Below, one piece after another: positions 1 to 8,763 of a stretch of DNA of 49,552 nucleotides; position 1 is the stretch's first letter; each line of letters starts with the position of its first letter. The notes under the pieces are model-generated. The model was given only the letters and a program-made list of their open reading frames with translations, ran no database searches and was not told where the DNA came from. The translations under genes and the position numbers were made by a program. Origin of the DNA: an uncultured Clostridia bacterium (GTDB lineage: Bacteria; Bacillota; Clostridia; TANB77; CAG-508); the NCBI GenBank assembly GCA_944386655.1, contig CALXBX010000050.1, positions 1 to 49,552 of the forward strand, read 5' to 3'.

Positions 1-1
1 T

Positions 2-1460
2 ATCTCAATAAAAGAGCAATTTGATACTAAAACACCAATGGGAAGAGCTATGATGTATATAGCATCTGTATTTGCACAATTAGAAAGAGAAGTAATTGCA
101 GAAAGAATTAGAGATAACTTATTTGAACTATCAAAAACAGGTACATGGTTAGGAGGCGAGGCCCCTTTACGGATTTAGTGCAGAAAGATATAAAAAAGTA
201 GAGGTGTGCGAAGAAGATAAAGACTGTATATCTAAAAAAAGTAAAGTTGCCTCTAAACTTGTTATAAATGAAGAAGAAGTAAGCAAGGTTAAATTAATAT
301 TTACTAAATTTTTAGAACTAAAATCAATGTCAAAATTACTGACATATTTAATGAATAACAATATAAGAACAAGAAGGGGTGTATATTTTGGAATATGCTC
401 TATAAGAAAAATGCTTACAAATCCAGTATATGCTAAAAACGATAATGATACAATGGAGTATTTTGATTCAAAAGGAATATTTATTTACTGTGAAAATGAT
501 GACAGAAAGAATAACAATGGCAAATATGGTTTTTTGACATACAACAAAACAAGTGGGTATGGAGGAAAAGAAAAACCCATAGAAGAATGGATAATTGCAG
601 TTGGTCTTCATCCAGGAATCATTGATGGGAGAGATTGGGTTGCTGTTCAAATGCTTATTAAAAAAAATGCTGATAAGAAATATAGAGCAGCCATATTGAA
701 AAAGACTAATACTATTGTAACAGGTTTATTAAGGTGTAAAAGATGTAATTCACTTATGAGAGCAAAAAATATGGGAAAAGCAGATAAAGATGGAAATGCT
801 TATTATAGATATTGCTGTAACTTAAAAGAAAAATCACGAGGGCATAAGTGTCAATCACTAAATGTTGGAAGTGAAATTGATAACAAGGTTTTTGAAATAA
901 TGAAGAATACTTTTGTACCTAATTCTGAAATATATAAAGAGCTTCAAAAAATAGCATCAATTAAGAGTAATGATAACTCTAATAGTGAATTGGAGTTCTT
1001 ACAAAATGCTTATAATAAAAACAAGGAAGAAATTGACAAATTAGTAGAGAAATTACAGTATATTGACATTGATTTAATAGATATGGTAAATTATAAGTTG
1101 AGAGAATTAAAAGAACAAAAACAAAATTTAGAAACACAAATAGCAAACATAAAAAATAAAACAAAAATTAATAATAATTCTGAAATGCAAACTGCAAAAG
1201 GTTTGCTAAAAATTATTGATAATTCTTTCGACATATTCCATACATTTGATTTAAAAACTAAAAGAGATATTGTAGGCTTATTTATAGAAAAAATCTACGG
1301 TGATGGAGAGAACATTGAAATATATTTTTTGAATAGTCAAATAGGAGAATCTCAAAAAAAGTTTTTCATTCCAACCATTTCATCGAACCTTGAAAATTCT
1401 TTTAATGTTGACCTGTCATCAGATAGGGTGAGCAAATTCAAAAGAAGCTACAGATTTTAG
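2..1460 (+). CDS. Large serine recombinase, 5' partial, joined by a +1 shift at CGG
   Basis: This is a site-specific DNA recombinase of the large serine family, which cuts and rejoins short attachment sites to move an element. Its 5' end lies outside the window. In order one sees the end of the resolvase catalytic domain (GRAMMYIASVFAQLERE from 41), the recombinase domain, a zinc ribbon (CKRC at 734-745, CC at 813-818, C at 849), and a Lys/Glu-rich coiled coil at about 985-1170. The first frame stops at TAG 176-178. If the C at 170 of the in-frame CGG is skipped, GGA is read as Gly and the conserved APLGF appears; translation then runs to 1460. No other lesion is visible. The last residues run straight into a disrupted rhuM, so this is probably the integrase at the right end of an element that lies to the left. 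Confidence 0.85.
170..172 (+). other. CGG +1 frameshift site, recombinase
   Basis: The in-frame codons are CCT TTA CGG ATT TAG. Reading CCT TTA (C) GGA TTT AGT continues the recombinase. The expected glycine of the family's P(Y/L)G(F/Y) motif falls on the GGA. The zero-frame stop is two codons after CGG. Confidence 0.75.
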
Positions 1461-2148
1461 AATTTGGGCAACTAATACATTAAAGGAATACATAAAAAAA
1501 GGTTTTGTATTAAATGATGAAATGCTAAAAAATGGACCAAAGTTCGGAAAAGATTATTTTAAAGAACTTTTAGAAAGAATTCGTTCAATTAGAACAAGCG
1601 AACGAAGAATTTGGCAACAGATAACAGATATATTTGCAGAATGCAGTATTGATTATGATAAAGATTCAGAAATTACAAAGAAATTTTATGCTATGATACA
1701 AAATAAATTCCATTATGCAATAACAGGAAACACAGCAGCAGAAATCATATATCAAAAAGCAGATCATACGAAAGAAAATATGGGATTAACAACATGGAAA
1801 AATTCACCAGACGGAAGAATTTTAAAATCAGACGTAATGATAGCAAAAAACTATTTAGAAGAAAAACAAATAAAAAAACTAGAGAGAGCAGTTTCAGGTT
1901 ATTTTGACTATATAGAAGATTTAGTGGAAAGAGAAAATACCTTCACAATGGAAGAATTTGCAAGAAGTGTTAATGAATTCTTGGAATTTAGAAAATATGA
2001 TATATTAAAAGACAATGGAAAGATTTCCAGAAAAATGGCTGAAGAAAAAGCGGAAAATGAATATAACAAATTTAACAAACATCAAAAAATAACATCAGAT
2101 TTTGATAAATTACTCTTAGAAACCAAAAAGTTGGATAAAAAGAAATGA
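1432..2148 (+). pseudogene. rhuM: RhuM family protein, 5'-truncated remnant
   Basis: The reading frame matches the C-terminal two thirds of RhuM, a family of unknown biochemical role often found on islands and next to restriction systems. Recognisable stretches are FRIWATNTLKEYI, FGKDYFKELLERIRSIRTSE, ECSIDYDKDSEITKKF and MGLTTWKNSPDGRILKSDV. Homology begins at about 1438 (SKEATDFRIWAT), directly after an in-frame TGA at 1429-1431. The N-terminal half, about 90 residues, is absent and replaced by the recombinase 3' end. The first ATG inside is 1522, without a good ribosome site. The junction is most simply an integration boundary. No CGG is present here, so this break is unlike the recoded genes. 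Confidence 0.75.
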
Positions 2149-2167
2149 GGTTATATATTATAACCTC
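2147..2167. other. Small perfect hairpin at the rhuM stop codon
   Basis: GAGGTTATA, a 3-base loop and TATAACCTC form a 9-bp perfect stem that overlaps the TGA of the rhuM remnant. It is followed by A residues rather than T, so it is not a classical terminator for the plus strand. Confidence 0.35.
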
Positions 2168-2219
2168 AAAAATATATAAAGGCATCTGCTGGGTAAAATA
2201 AGGATTTGATAACTAGTAA

Positions 2220-2787
2220 TTTGTAGGGGATTGATTTATGGAAAATAAAAAGTGGTTGATAATTGGAATTATAATAATAAGTATATTATTTATTTTTAAA
2301 ATTGGAAATGTAGCTATTTTAGACATTTTATTCTTTATCTGGATTTTTGGAACATTATTTATGCCGTATATAATAGGAATAGTAATTGCTGTTATAATGG
2401 TGTTTTTTATAAGAAAAAAAATAAAGGACAAAGATAAAAATTCCAAAATTTTTATATATACAATGATTATAATAGTAAGTATCATGGTATGTACAAATGT
2501 AGGATATCCTATTATGCAGTATTTAAGTGAAAAACCTGATAAAGTTTATACTGAAATGAAAGAGCTAAATGATAGTGAAAAGCTGATAGGATTATCCAAA
2601 AAAGAAGTTATTGAATTACTAGGTGAGCCAATAAACACTAGAGATAATATGTATATATATGATGCAGGAACATTAACGAACTATCTATTCTTAGGGGAAA
2701 GAGAATCTTATGATCTTTTTATATGGTTTGATGAAAATGATGTAGTAAAATCTACCAAAATAGATTTACCTTTAGGAGGATAAAGAC
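2220..2787 (+). repeat. 568-bp direct repeat, copy A
   Basis: Collinear without gaps to 8764-9331 (constant offset 6544), from TTTGTAGGGGATTG through the coding region to GGAGGATAAAGAC. The encoded proteins differ at about 11 of 181 residues. The repeat covers a whole gene with its ribosome site and ends a few bases after the stop codon. Confidence 0.9.
2238..2783 (+). CDS. Small multi-span membrane protein with BamE/SmpA-like tail (copy A)
   Basis: The 181-residue protein has about four hydrophobic segments in its first 90 residues, separated by a basic loop (RKKIKDKDKN). A soluble tail follows with LIGLSKKEVIELLGEP and DNMYIYDAG. That pattern resembles the repeat unit of BamE/SmpA-type domains, which in Gram-positives occur in small envelope proteins of unknown role. 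I do not recognise a function. The ribosome site is GTAGGGG about 10 bases ahead of the ATG. A near-identical copy lies at 8782-9327. The paralogues sit in unrelated gene neighbourhoods, so the gene seems to have moved or duplicated on its own. Confidence 0.8.
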   Translation: MENKKWLIIGIIIISILFIFKIGNVAILDILFFIWIFGTLFMPYIIGIVIAVIMVFFIRKKIKDKDKNSKIFIYTMIIIVSIMVCTNVGYPIMQYLSEKPDKVYTEMKELNDSEKLIGLSKKEVIELLGEPINTRDNMYIYDAGTLTNYLFLGERESYDLFIWFDENDVVKSTKIDLPLGG

Positions 2788-2915
2788 TCTATGGAAGTTA
2801 GATATGAAGATGAAAATATATAGTTAACTCAAAAGACGAATATATAGTGATAGTACATTGCTTTATAATAAATTTATCGAATCAAATATTATTAGTATAT
2901 ACCAAGAGGGGGTAA

Positions 2916-3644
2916 ATGTTATATCATATGGACGAGGAAAAGAAAGCTTTCATTTTGTTTTCAGGAGGAAAAGATTCACTAGTGGTAACCCTTAGACTAA
3001 TAGAAAATGGTTACAAAGTTTATTTGGTTACCTTTGAAAATGGATGTGGATTAAAGGCAGAAAATGTAAATCATACAATAGAAAGATTAATAAAGAAATA
3101 TGATAATAAAAAAATCGAAAATATAGGAATAAAAAATATTAGTGGTTTATTTAGAGAATTTATATATCCATTTTACAATTATACAAGTACTTATATAAAA
3201 AAGGAATTTGGAGATATATCCATCTCTCAGTTTAATTGTTTATCATGTAGGCTTAGTATGTATATAGCAAGTATAATTCTATGTAAACAATATCATATAG
3301 GTGAATTATATGATGGAGCAAGAAAAAGTCAACTATTTGCAATTGAGCAGATTGAAATGCTAAAGAAATTTCAAGAGTTATTTCAAGAAAATGATATAAA
3401 AATAGAATATCCATTGAAGGATGAAGAGGAAGATTGGAATATTAAAAATGAATTGTTAGCAAGAGGAATTGTTCCAAAAACGTTAGAACCACAATGCTTA
3501 TTGGGAGTTCCACTTAAAAGTAAAGATATAAACGAAAGCATATTAGTAGCTACAATTAATACTTATGAAAATTATTTAAAACCTAAAGCTAAAGAAATGA
3601 TAGAAAAATATAGAAATATAAACTTAACAGGAGAATGGATATGA
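2916..3644 (+). CDS. PP-loop ATPase with three-cysteine (TtcA/TtuA-like) pattern
   Basis: The 242-residue protein carries the PP-loop SGGKDS at residues 16-21, which binds ATP to adenylate a substrate. C108-x-x-C111 and a lone C194 reproduce the CxxC + C arrangement that holds a [4Fe-4S] cluster in the tRNA thiolation enzymes TtcA and TtuA. The family-level role (ATP-dependent sulfur or amide chemistry on a base or small molecule) is inference, and a QueC-like enzyme is the main alternative. AGAGGGGG at 2905-2912 is close to the ATG at 2916 and 15 bases from the ATG at 2928, so the start is uncertain. The stop codon overlaps the start of the desulfidase-like gene (ATGA), so the two are translationally coupled. 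Confidence 0.7.
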   Translation: MLYHMDEEKKAFILFSGGKDSLVVTLRLIENGYKVYLVTFENGCGLKAENVNHTIERLIKKYDNKKIENIGIKNISGLFREFIYPFYNYTSTYIKKEFGDISISQFNCLSCRLSMYIASIILCKQYHIGELYDGARKSQLFAIEQIEMLKKFQELFQENDIKIEYPLKDEEEDWNIKNELLARGIVPKTLEPQCLLGVPLKSKDINESILVATINTYENYLKPKAKEMIEKYRNINLTGEWI

Positions 3645-4156
3645 GTAATAGAAGCAAACAATTTGTATTTATTCCATTTTGTCTAATAGCCCAAGCATAT
3701 CAAGCTCAAGGGATTGTAAAATATGAATGGAAATCTTCTATAAAACCAGTTATACAATTGTTAATAGATAACGATATTAATATTGTACAAATGCCTTGTG
3801 CAGAGAGTTTATTTAAAAATTCATTAATTCGAGAACCAAAAGGAATAAGTAAATACGATACGGAAGAATTTAATATACATTGTGAGAATTTAGCTGAAGA
3901 AGTAGCTAAACAAATTCGTATAATATGTAATAGTGGTTATGAAACAATTGCAGTTTTAGGCATTGAACAGTCTCCCTCTTGCTGCGTAAATTATATTTAT
4001 ACCAATCATGGTATGGAAAAACGAAAAGGTTTGTTTATGGACAAGCTTAGCAAAAAAATTGAAGATTTGAACATACCAATTATTGGAATTAACAGAAAAT
4101 ATGTTCATAAATCTTTAAAAGAATTAGAAGACGTTATAAAAAATAGTAAAAGATAA
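3641..4156 (+). CDS. TudS/DUF523-related putative desulfidase
   Basis: The 171-residue protein has three conserved cysteine motifs in the order and context of the TudS (thiouracil desulfidase, DUF523) superfamily: FCLIAQAYQAQG near the N-terminus, MPCAES in the middle and GIEQSPSCCVN near residue 115. In TudS such cysteines bind a [4Fe-4S] cluster that removes sulfur from thiolated bases. I chose ATG 3641, which overlaps the upstream stop (ATGA) and has AGGAG at 3629-3633 with 7-base spacing; the in-frame ATG at 3635 is too close. Pairing with the PP-loop enzyme suggests joint handling of a thiolated nucleobase or tRNA base. That link is inferred. Confidence 0.7.
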   Translation: MSNRSKQFVFIPFCLIAQAYQAQGIVKYEWKSSIKPVIQLLIDNDINIVQMPCAESLFKNSLIREPKGISKYDTEEFNIHCENLAEEVAKQIRIICNSGYETIAVLGIEQSPSCCVNYIYTNHGMEKRKGLFMDKLSKKIEDLNIPIIGINRKYVHKSLKELEDVIKNSKR

Positions 4157-4236
4157 AGAATAGAATAGGTTTCTAAGGGAAAAATAGGAATATATAGAGA
4201 AAAAATACCACAATAAAAAATTACAAAAAGAAAGCC

Positions 4237-4265
4237 TTGAAAATTTCCAATGGATATGCTAAAGT
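4237..4265 (+). promoter_or_regulatory. Probable sigma-A promoter for the DUF4358 gene
   Basis: TTGAAA at 4237-4242, a 17-base spacer, and TAAAGT at 4260-4265, about 30 bases upstream of the start codon of the surface acyltransferase cluster. Confidence 0.45.
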
Positions 4266-4297
4266 AAGAAGGAAAAATTAAAAGGAGGATAAAACTT

Positions 4298-4777
4298 ATG
4301 AAGAAGAATGTTCTCATTACGATTGTTGTAATACTTGTAGTGGCAGTACTTGTAGTAGGAGCGGTTGTTCTTTTGAACAATAAGAAAGAAGAAAAAACAA
4401 TAGATGTAGAGGTGGCTGGGCAAACCTTAGCAAATTCTACTCCATTTAATGAACTTGCTACAATGGATATTACAACAGAAGAGCTAGGATCCCTATATGG
4501 CATTAACACAGAAAATGTAGAAAAAGTAGTAGGAAAAATGCCTATGATGAATGTACAAGCTTCTATGTACCTAATCATTCAAGCAAAAGAAGGAACAGTA
4601 GATACAGTAAAAGCAGAATTAGATGCCTATGCTACACAATATGAAGAGCAATGGAGCAGATATTTACCAGAACAATATGAACTAGTAAAAAATAGAAAAA
4701 CAGGAGTAGTAGGAAATACAGTATATTTGATTATTGCAGAAAATGCAGAAACACTAGAGCAAGAAATAATAAAATAA
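4298..4777 (+). CDS. DUF4358 membrane-anchored protein
   Basis: The 159-residue protein starts with a Lys-Lys and a single hydrophobic segment (residues 5-26), then an extracytoplasmic domain of the DUF4358 type with a conserved YGI, a central KMPMMNVQASMYLIIQA core and a C-terminal GNTVYLIIAEN strand. DUF4358 proteins are typically encoded next to MBOAT and DHHW/AlgJ-like genes, as here, and are thought to help surface O-acylation; the exact role is unknown. AAGGAGG precedes the ATG. It is first in the cluster with the MBOAT and DHHW genes. Confidence 0.8.
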   Translation: MKKNVLITIVVILVVAVLVVGAVVLLNNKKEEKTIDVEVAGQTLANSTPFNELATMDITTEELGSLYGINTENVEKVVGKMPMMNVQASMYLIIQAKEGTVDTVKAELDAYATQYEEQWSRYLPEQYELVKNRKTGVVGNTVYLIIAENAETLEQEIIK

Positions 4778-4787
4778 TAGCACAAAA

Positions 4788-4824
4788 CAGATAGTCTCTA
4801 AAAATAATCTTTAGAGGCTATATC
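4788..4824 (+). terminator. Hairpin between the DUF4358 and MBOAT genes
   Basis: GATAGTCTCTAAA pairs imperfectly with TTTAGAGGCTATATC, followed by a T-rich ATTTTAT. It may attenuate transcription into the acyltransferase gene rather than end it. Confidence 0.4.
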
Positions 4825-4852
4825 TATTTTATAAGGAAGTAGAGGAGAAAAA

Positions 4853-6260
4853 ATGGTTTTTAGCAGTATTGTATTTTTGTATATTTTTTTCCCAATCATG
4901 TTACTGGTTTATTTTGCAGTTCCTAAAAAGTTTAAAAATGCCGTAATGATATTGGCAAGCCTTGTTTTCTTTGCATGGGGAGAAATCAGATACATATTTA
5001 TTATGCTAATTCTAGCAGTAATGGATTTCTTTTGTGGAAAAGGAATTGACAAAAATGAAGGAAATAAAGCGAAACGAAGGCTTTATTTATGGATAGACAT
5101 AGGGGTTAATTTATTAATATTATTCTTTTTTAAGTATGCAGATTTTATTATAACCAATATCAATAGTGTATTAAATACACAAATTCCACTTTTAAACATA
5201 CCATTGCCTATAGGTGTTTCTTTTAATACATTTCAGTCTTTATCTTATATTATAGATGTATATAGAGGTACTGTAAAATGTGAAAAGAGTTTTTATAATT
5301 ACCTAACTTATACAACATTGTTCCCACAAATTATAGCAGGTCCAATTGTAAGATATGAAACAGTAGATGAAGAATTAGAAACGAAAAAGATTAGTATGGA
5401 TAATTTCTCAAAGGGAATGAGAAGGTTTATCATAGGGTTAGGAAAAAAAGTGTTAATTGCGAATAATGTAGGAGCCTTGTGGCACACCATAGAAGTAGGA
5501 CGGTTATTCAGAAATGTCTACCCTACTTTCTTGGGTGGGAATTCTTGCATTTGCACTTCAAATATACTTTGATTTTAGTGGATATTCCGATATGGCAATT
5601 GGTCTGGCTAATATCTTTGGTATGGATTTTGACGAAAACTTTAATTATCCTTATATTTCAAAAAGCATTACAGAGTTTTGGCGTAGATGGCATATGACAC
5701 TAGGTAGCTGGTTTAGAGATTATATCTATATTCCATTGGGAGGTAATCGAAAAGGACTGCCCAAACAAATTAGAAATATACTCATTGTGTGGTTCCTTAC
5801 AGGGGCATGGCATGGAGCTTCGTGGAACTTTATCCTATGGGGATTATTCTTTGGTGTCATTTTAATATTAGAAAAATTAGTTGTATTAAAATTGTTAGAA
5901 AAAATACCAAAGTGGATAGGTCATATTTATGCGATGTTTCTTGTTTTGATTAGTTGGGTAATCTTTGCATTTGAAGACTTAAACAAAGTAAAAGATTATT
6001 TACTATGTATGTTTCATTTAAATGGGACAAGTCTAGTAAATGCAGAAGGCTTATACTATTTGAAAAATTATTTTATCATCATTGTAATTGGAATAGTATT
6101 GGCTACACCATTATTATCAAAATTCTTTAAGAAGTTAGAAGCAAAGCAATCTAATACAAGAAGCATACTTCTTACACTTGTCTATATAGGTATACTCATC
6201 TTAAGTACAGCTAGCTTAGTAAGTGATTCTTATAATCCATTCTTGTATTTTAGATTTTAA
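4853..6260 (+). CDS. MBOAT surface O-acyltransferase (AlgI/DltB-like), joined by a +1 shift at CGG
   Basis: A membrane-bound O-acyltransferase that moves an acyl group across the membrane onto a surface polymer. With the shift the product is 468 residues, normal for AlgI-like proteins. Residues 1-216 carry the N-terminal spans and FPQIIAGPIVRYE. The remainder carries QIYFDFSGYSDMAIG, FWRRWHMTLGSWFRDYIYIPLGG and the invariant histidine H320 in GAWHGASWNF. The first frame hits the in-frame CGG at 5501-5503 and would run on as unrelated sequence to 5572. Skipping the C gives GGA GGT TAT TCA GAA ATG, i.e. GGYSEMSTLLSW, as expected of the family. No other damage is visible. It sits between the DUF4358 and DHHW genes. 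Confidence 0.85.
5501..5503 (+). other. CGG +1 frameshift site, MBOAT gene
   Basis: In-frame GTA GGA CGG TTA TTC; the restored reading is GTA GGA (C) GGT TAT TCA. The zero frame ends 23 codons later at 5570-5572, so a truncated 239-residue product would lack the catalytic histidine. Confidence 0.8.
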
Positions 6261-6275
6261 AGAGAGGGAAAAAGC

Positions 6276-7395
6276 ATGAAAAATAAGATATTTTTTACTA
6301 TTTTTCTATTGGTATGGGTAACACTTATTGTATTAAATTTTGTTGTTAGAAGTGAAGAATTCTCAGAGCAAGAGAATAGATACTTAGCAAAATTACCAAC
6401 CTTTCGTATAGAAAAATTATTAGACGGAACCTATCAAGAAGAGTTAGATACGTATATTAATGATCATTTTGTGTTTAGAAATGCTTGGATAAAAATAAAA
6501 TCAGAAACAGAAATGCTACTTCGGTAAGACAGAGAGTAATGGAGTATACATAGGAAAAGATGGATATCTGTTTGAAAAAGTGGAATATACCCAAAAGGAG
6601 CAAGAACATTTAGAGCAAGTGGCAAAAATAACCAATGAATTTGCAAGTAAAACAGAATTACCCATCTACTTTATGCTAATACCAAATTCTATCTATATTC
6701 AGCAAGATAAATTGCCAGATAATGTGGTACCTTATAATCAAGAAGAAATTATCAACCAGTTTTATCAACAATTAGATGGAAACATAAAGACAATTCAGGT
6801 AAGCAATATATTGATGGAGAATAAAGAGAACTATATTTATTTCAAAACGGATCATCACATGACGAGTTTAGGGGCTTATTTAGCGTATACAAAACTATGT
6901 GAGGCAGCAAACTTAGAGGTAGAAGAATTAAGCAATTTTGAGCAAAAAACAGTCTCAGAAGAATTTTTAGGAACATTTGATTCCAAAGCACAAATTTTAA
7001 ATCAAGAGAAAGACAAAATAGAAATCTATGTCAATCCAAAGAATTTAGACTTAAAAAGTGTAGAATATGATAAGGAAACAACACAAAGCATTTTTAATGA
7101 AGAGTATTTAGAGAAAAAAGATAAATATTCCTATTTCCTAAATGGAAATAATGCAAAAGTGGCAGTCAAAACGAAAGTGGAAAATGGAAAGAAATTACTT
7201 GTCATCAAAGATTCTTATGCTCACATTATGGCGCCATTTTTATGCCAAAACTATGAAGAAATTCATTTTATTGATCCAAGATATTATAAAGCTTCTATAA
7301 CAGAATATGCTGCACAAAATGAAATGACAGATGTCTTGTTTTTGTATAATGTTTCTAATTTGCTAACAGATTTAGGAATCTTGTCCATACATTAA
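6276..7395 (+). CDS. DHHW family acyltransferase partner, joined by a +1 shift at CGG
   Basis: DHHW proteins are AlgJ/AlgX-like SGNH-fold partners of MBOAT enzymes that work outside the membrane. With the shift the product is 372 residues. It has one N-terminal membrane anchor (residues 5-24), RYLAKLPTF and a FVFRNAW stretch, then after the shift GKTESNGVYIGKDGYLFE, the namesake motif as KTDHHMTSLGAY, and VIKDSYAH near the C-terminus. The first frame reaches CGG at 6522-6524 and then an immediate TAA. Skipping the C gives CTT (C) GGT AAG and an intact protein to the end. The MBOAT gene 15 bases upstream is recoded the same way, so this whole acylation system depends on two shifts. Confidence 0.85.
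6522..6524 (+). other. CGG +1 frameshift site, DHHW gene
   Basis: In-frame CTA CTT CGG TAA; the restored reading is CTA CTT (C) GGT AAG ACA. The stop codon directly follows CGG in the zero frame. Confidence 0.8.
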
Positions 7396-7448
7396 GAAAT
7401 ACCATAAATTTTATAGCAATATTTTATTTCATATGATATAATCTAAAT

Positions 7449-7475
7449 GAACTTTAGGGACGTTCCTTAAAGTTC
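7449..7475 (+). repeat. GGGACGTTCC palindromic repeat 1
   Basis: A 27-base imperfect palindrome: GAACTTTAGGGA, then CG, then TTCCTTAAAGTTC. It lies between the DHHW gene and fic, overlaps no coding sequence, and is not followed by a T run. Confidence 0.8.
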
Positions 7476-7504
7476 AAAGAATTCCGGTGGAGGAGAACAA
7501 AAAT

Positions 7505-8116
7505 ATGTTAGAAAATAAATTAGGAATAACAAATGCAATAGAACTTGCGAAGGAAGAAGAAAAAATAACAAAAATAAAAGCAATGGAATTATTTCAAACA
7601 AAGAAAATAGATACCTTTGAAGTGGGAACATTTAAAGGATTAGCTCAAATTCATAAATATTTATTTGAAGATATATATGCATTTGTGGGGAAGATACGAA
7701 CAGAAAATATTTCAAAAGGAAATTTTAGATTTGCATCTGCTATGTATCTAGAAGAAGCATTAGAAAAAATAGATAATATGCCACAGTCCAACTTTGACGA
7801 AATAATAGAAAAATATATTGAAATGAATATAGCACATCCTTTTAGAGAAGGAAATGGAAGAAGTACAAGAATATGGTTAGATAGAATATTGAAAAAGGAA
7901 ATCCATCAAGTGGTAGATTGGAGTAAAGTAGATAAGGAAGATTATCTGTTAGCCATGGAGAGAAGTCCAATAAAAAACACAGAAATTAAACTATTGTTAA
8001 AAAGTGCGCTGACAGATAAAGTGGAGGATAGAGAAGTTTATATGAAGGGCATTGATGCAAGCTACCATTATGAAGGTTATAGTGTATATAAGACGGAAGA
8101 TTTAGTTTCGGAATAA
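7505..8116 (+). CDS. fic: Fic family protein, class III (self-inhibited)
   Basis: Fic enzymes usually transfer AMP from ATP to hydroxyl groups of target proteins. The 203-residue protein has the full active-site loop HPFREGNGR at residues 111-119, including the catalytic His. A C-terminal SYHYEG at residues 186-191 matches the inhibitory (S/T)xxxE(G/N) helix that defines class III Fic proteins such as those of Neisseria and Enterococcus. I chose ATG 7505, with GGAGGAG at 7489-7495 and 9-base spacing, over an in-frame GTG at 7487 that lies within the ribosome-site region. No separate antitoxin gene is present, as expected when the inhibitory motif is built in. The target is unknown. Confidence 0.88.
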   Translation: MLENKLGITNAIELAKEEEKITKIKAMELFQTKKIDTFEVGTFKGLAQIHKYLFEDIYAFVGKIRTENISKGNFRFASAMYLEEALEKIDNMPQSNFDEIIEKYIEMNIAHPFREGNGRSTRIWLDRILKKEIHQVVDWSKVDKEDYLLAMERSPIKNTEIKLLLKSALTDKVEDREVYMKGIDASYHYEGYSVYKTEDLVSE

Positions 8117-8159
8117 TTCCAACCAGATTTATTTTGGGAGAAGGGAATGAAAATTTAAA

Positions 8160-8741
8160 ATGGAAGTTATTTTAGCTAGTAATAATAAAGAAAAATTAAG
8201 AGAAATTACCCATATATTACAACCTTTTGGAATAGAGGTAATTTCTCAAGCAGAGTCGGGTTTTGATATAGAAGTAGAAGAAACAGGAAAAACTTTTGCA
8301 GAAAATGCTATTTTAAAAGCAGAAGCAATACATAAATTATCTGGAAAACCGGTAATTAGTGATGATTCAGGTTTGCAAGTAGATTATCTACACGGAGAAC
8401 CAGGTGTTTATTCTAAAAGATATGCAGGAGAAAATGCAAGCTATGAAGAAAAAATTCATAAAATTTTGCATTCTATGGAAGAAGCAAAAGAAGAGGAACG
8501 AACAGCAAGGTTTGTTTGTGCTATTTGCTATATAGATGAAAAAGGAGAAGAACATATTTTTCAAGAGGCTTGCGAGGGAAGCATTTTAAGAGAACCAAGA
8601 GGAGAAAATGGCTTTGCCTATGACCCTATTTTTCTTTATCAGGATAAATCCTTTGCAGAAATGAGCGAAGAAGAAAAAAATGAAGTAAGTCATAGAGGAA
8701 AAGCTTTAAGAAAAATGGCAGAATATTTCCGTGCAATTTAG
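8160..8741 (+). CDS. rdgB: XTP/dITP diphosphatase (RdgB/HAM1)
   Basis: Hydrolyses non-canonical purine triphosphates such as dITP and XTP to monophosphates, cleaning the nucleotide pool. The 193-residue length is typical. Family motifs are LASNNKEKLREI at the N-terminus, EETGKTFAENAILKA, DDSGLQVDYLHGEPGVYSKRYAG, GFAYDPIF and KNEVSHRGKA. The start at 8160 has GGGAGAAGGG about 15 bases upstream, rather far. The last codons GCA ATT TAG are part of a palindromic repeat that extends to 8759. Confidence 0.92.
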   Translation: MEVILASNNKEKLREITHILQPFGIEVISQAESGFDIEVEETGKTFAENAILKAEAIHKLSGKPVISDDSGLQVDYLHGEPGVYSKRYAGENASYEEKIHKILHSMEEAKEEERTARFVCAICYIDEKGEEHIFQEACEGSILREPRGENGFAYDPIFLYQDKSFAEMSEEEKNEVSHRGKALRKMAEYFRAI

Positions 8742-8759
8742 GGACGTTCCTTAAAGTTC
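8733..8759 (+). repeat. GGGACGTTCC palindromic repeat 2, supplies the rdgB stop
   Basis: GCAATTTAGGGACG followed by TTCCTTAAAGTTC. The TAG stop of rdgB (8739-8741) lies within the left arm. The left flank is of GCAATTTA type and the right flank of TAAAGTTC type, so this copy is a hybrid of the two arm types seen in the window. Confidence 0.8.
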
Positions 8760-8763
8760 ACAT

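Noticed and set aside
7449..7475. GGGACGTTCC palindromes as Rho-independent terminators
   Set aside because: None is followed by a T run. They occur in both orientations, and one lies 18 bases ahead of the polA start.
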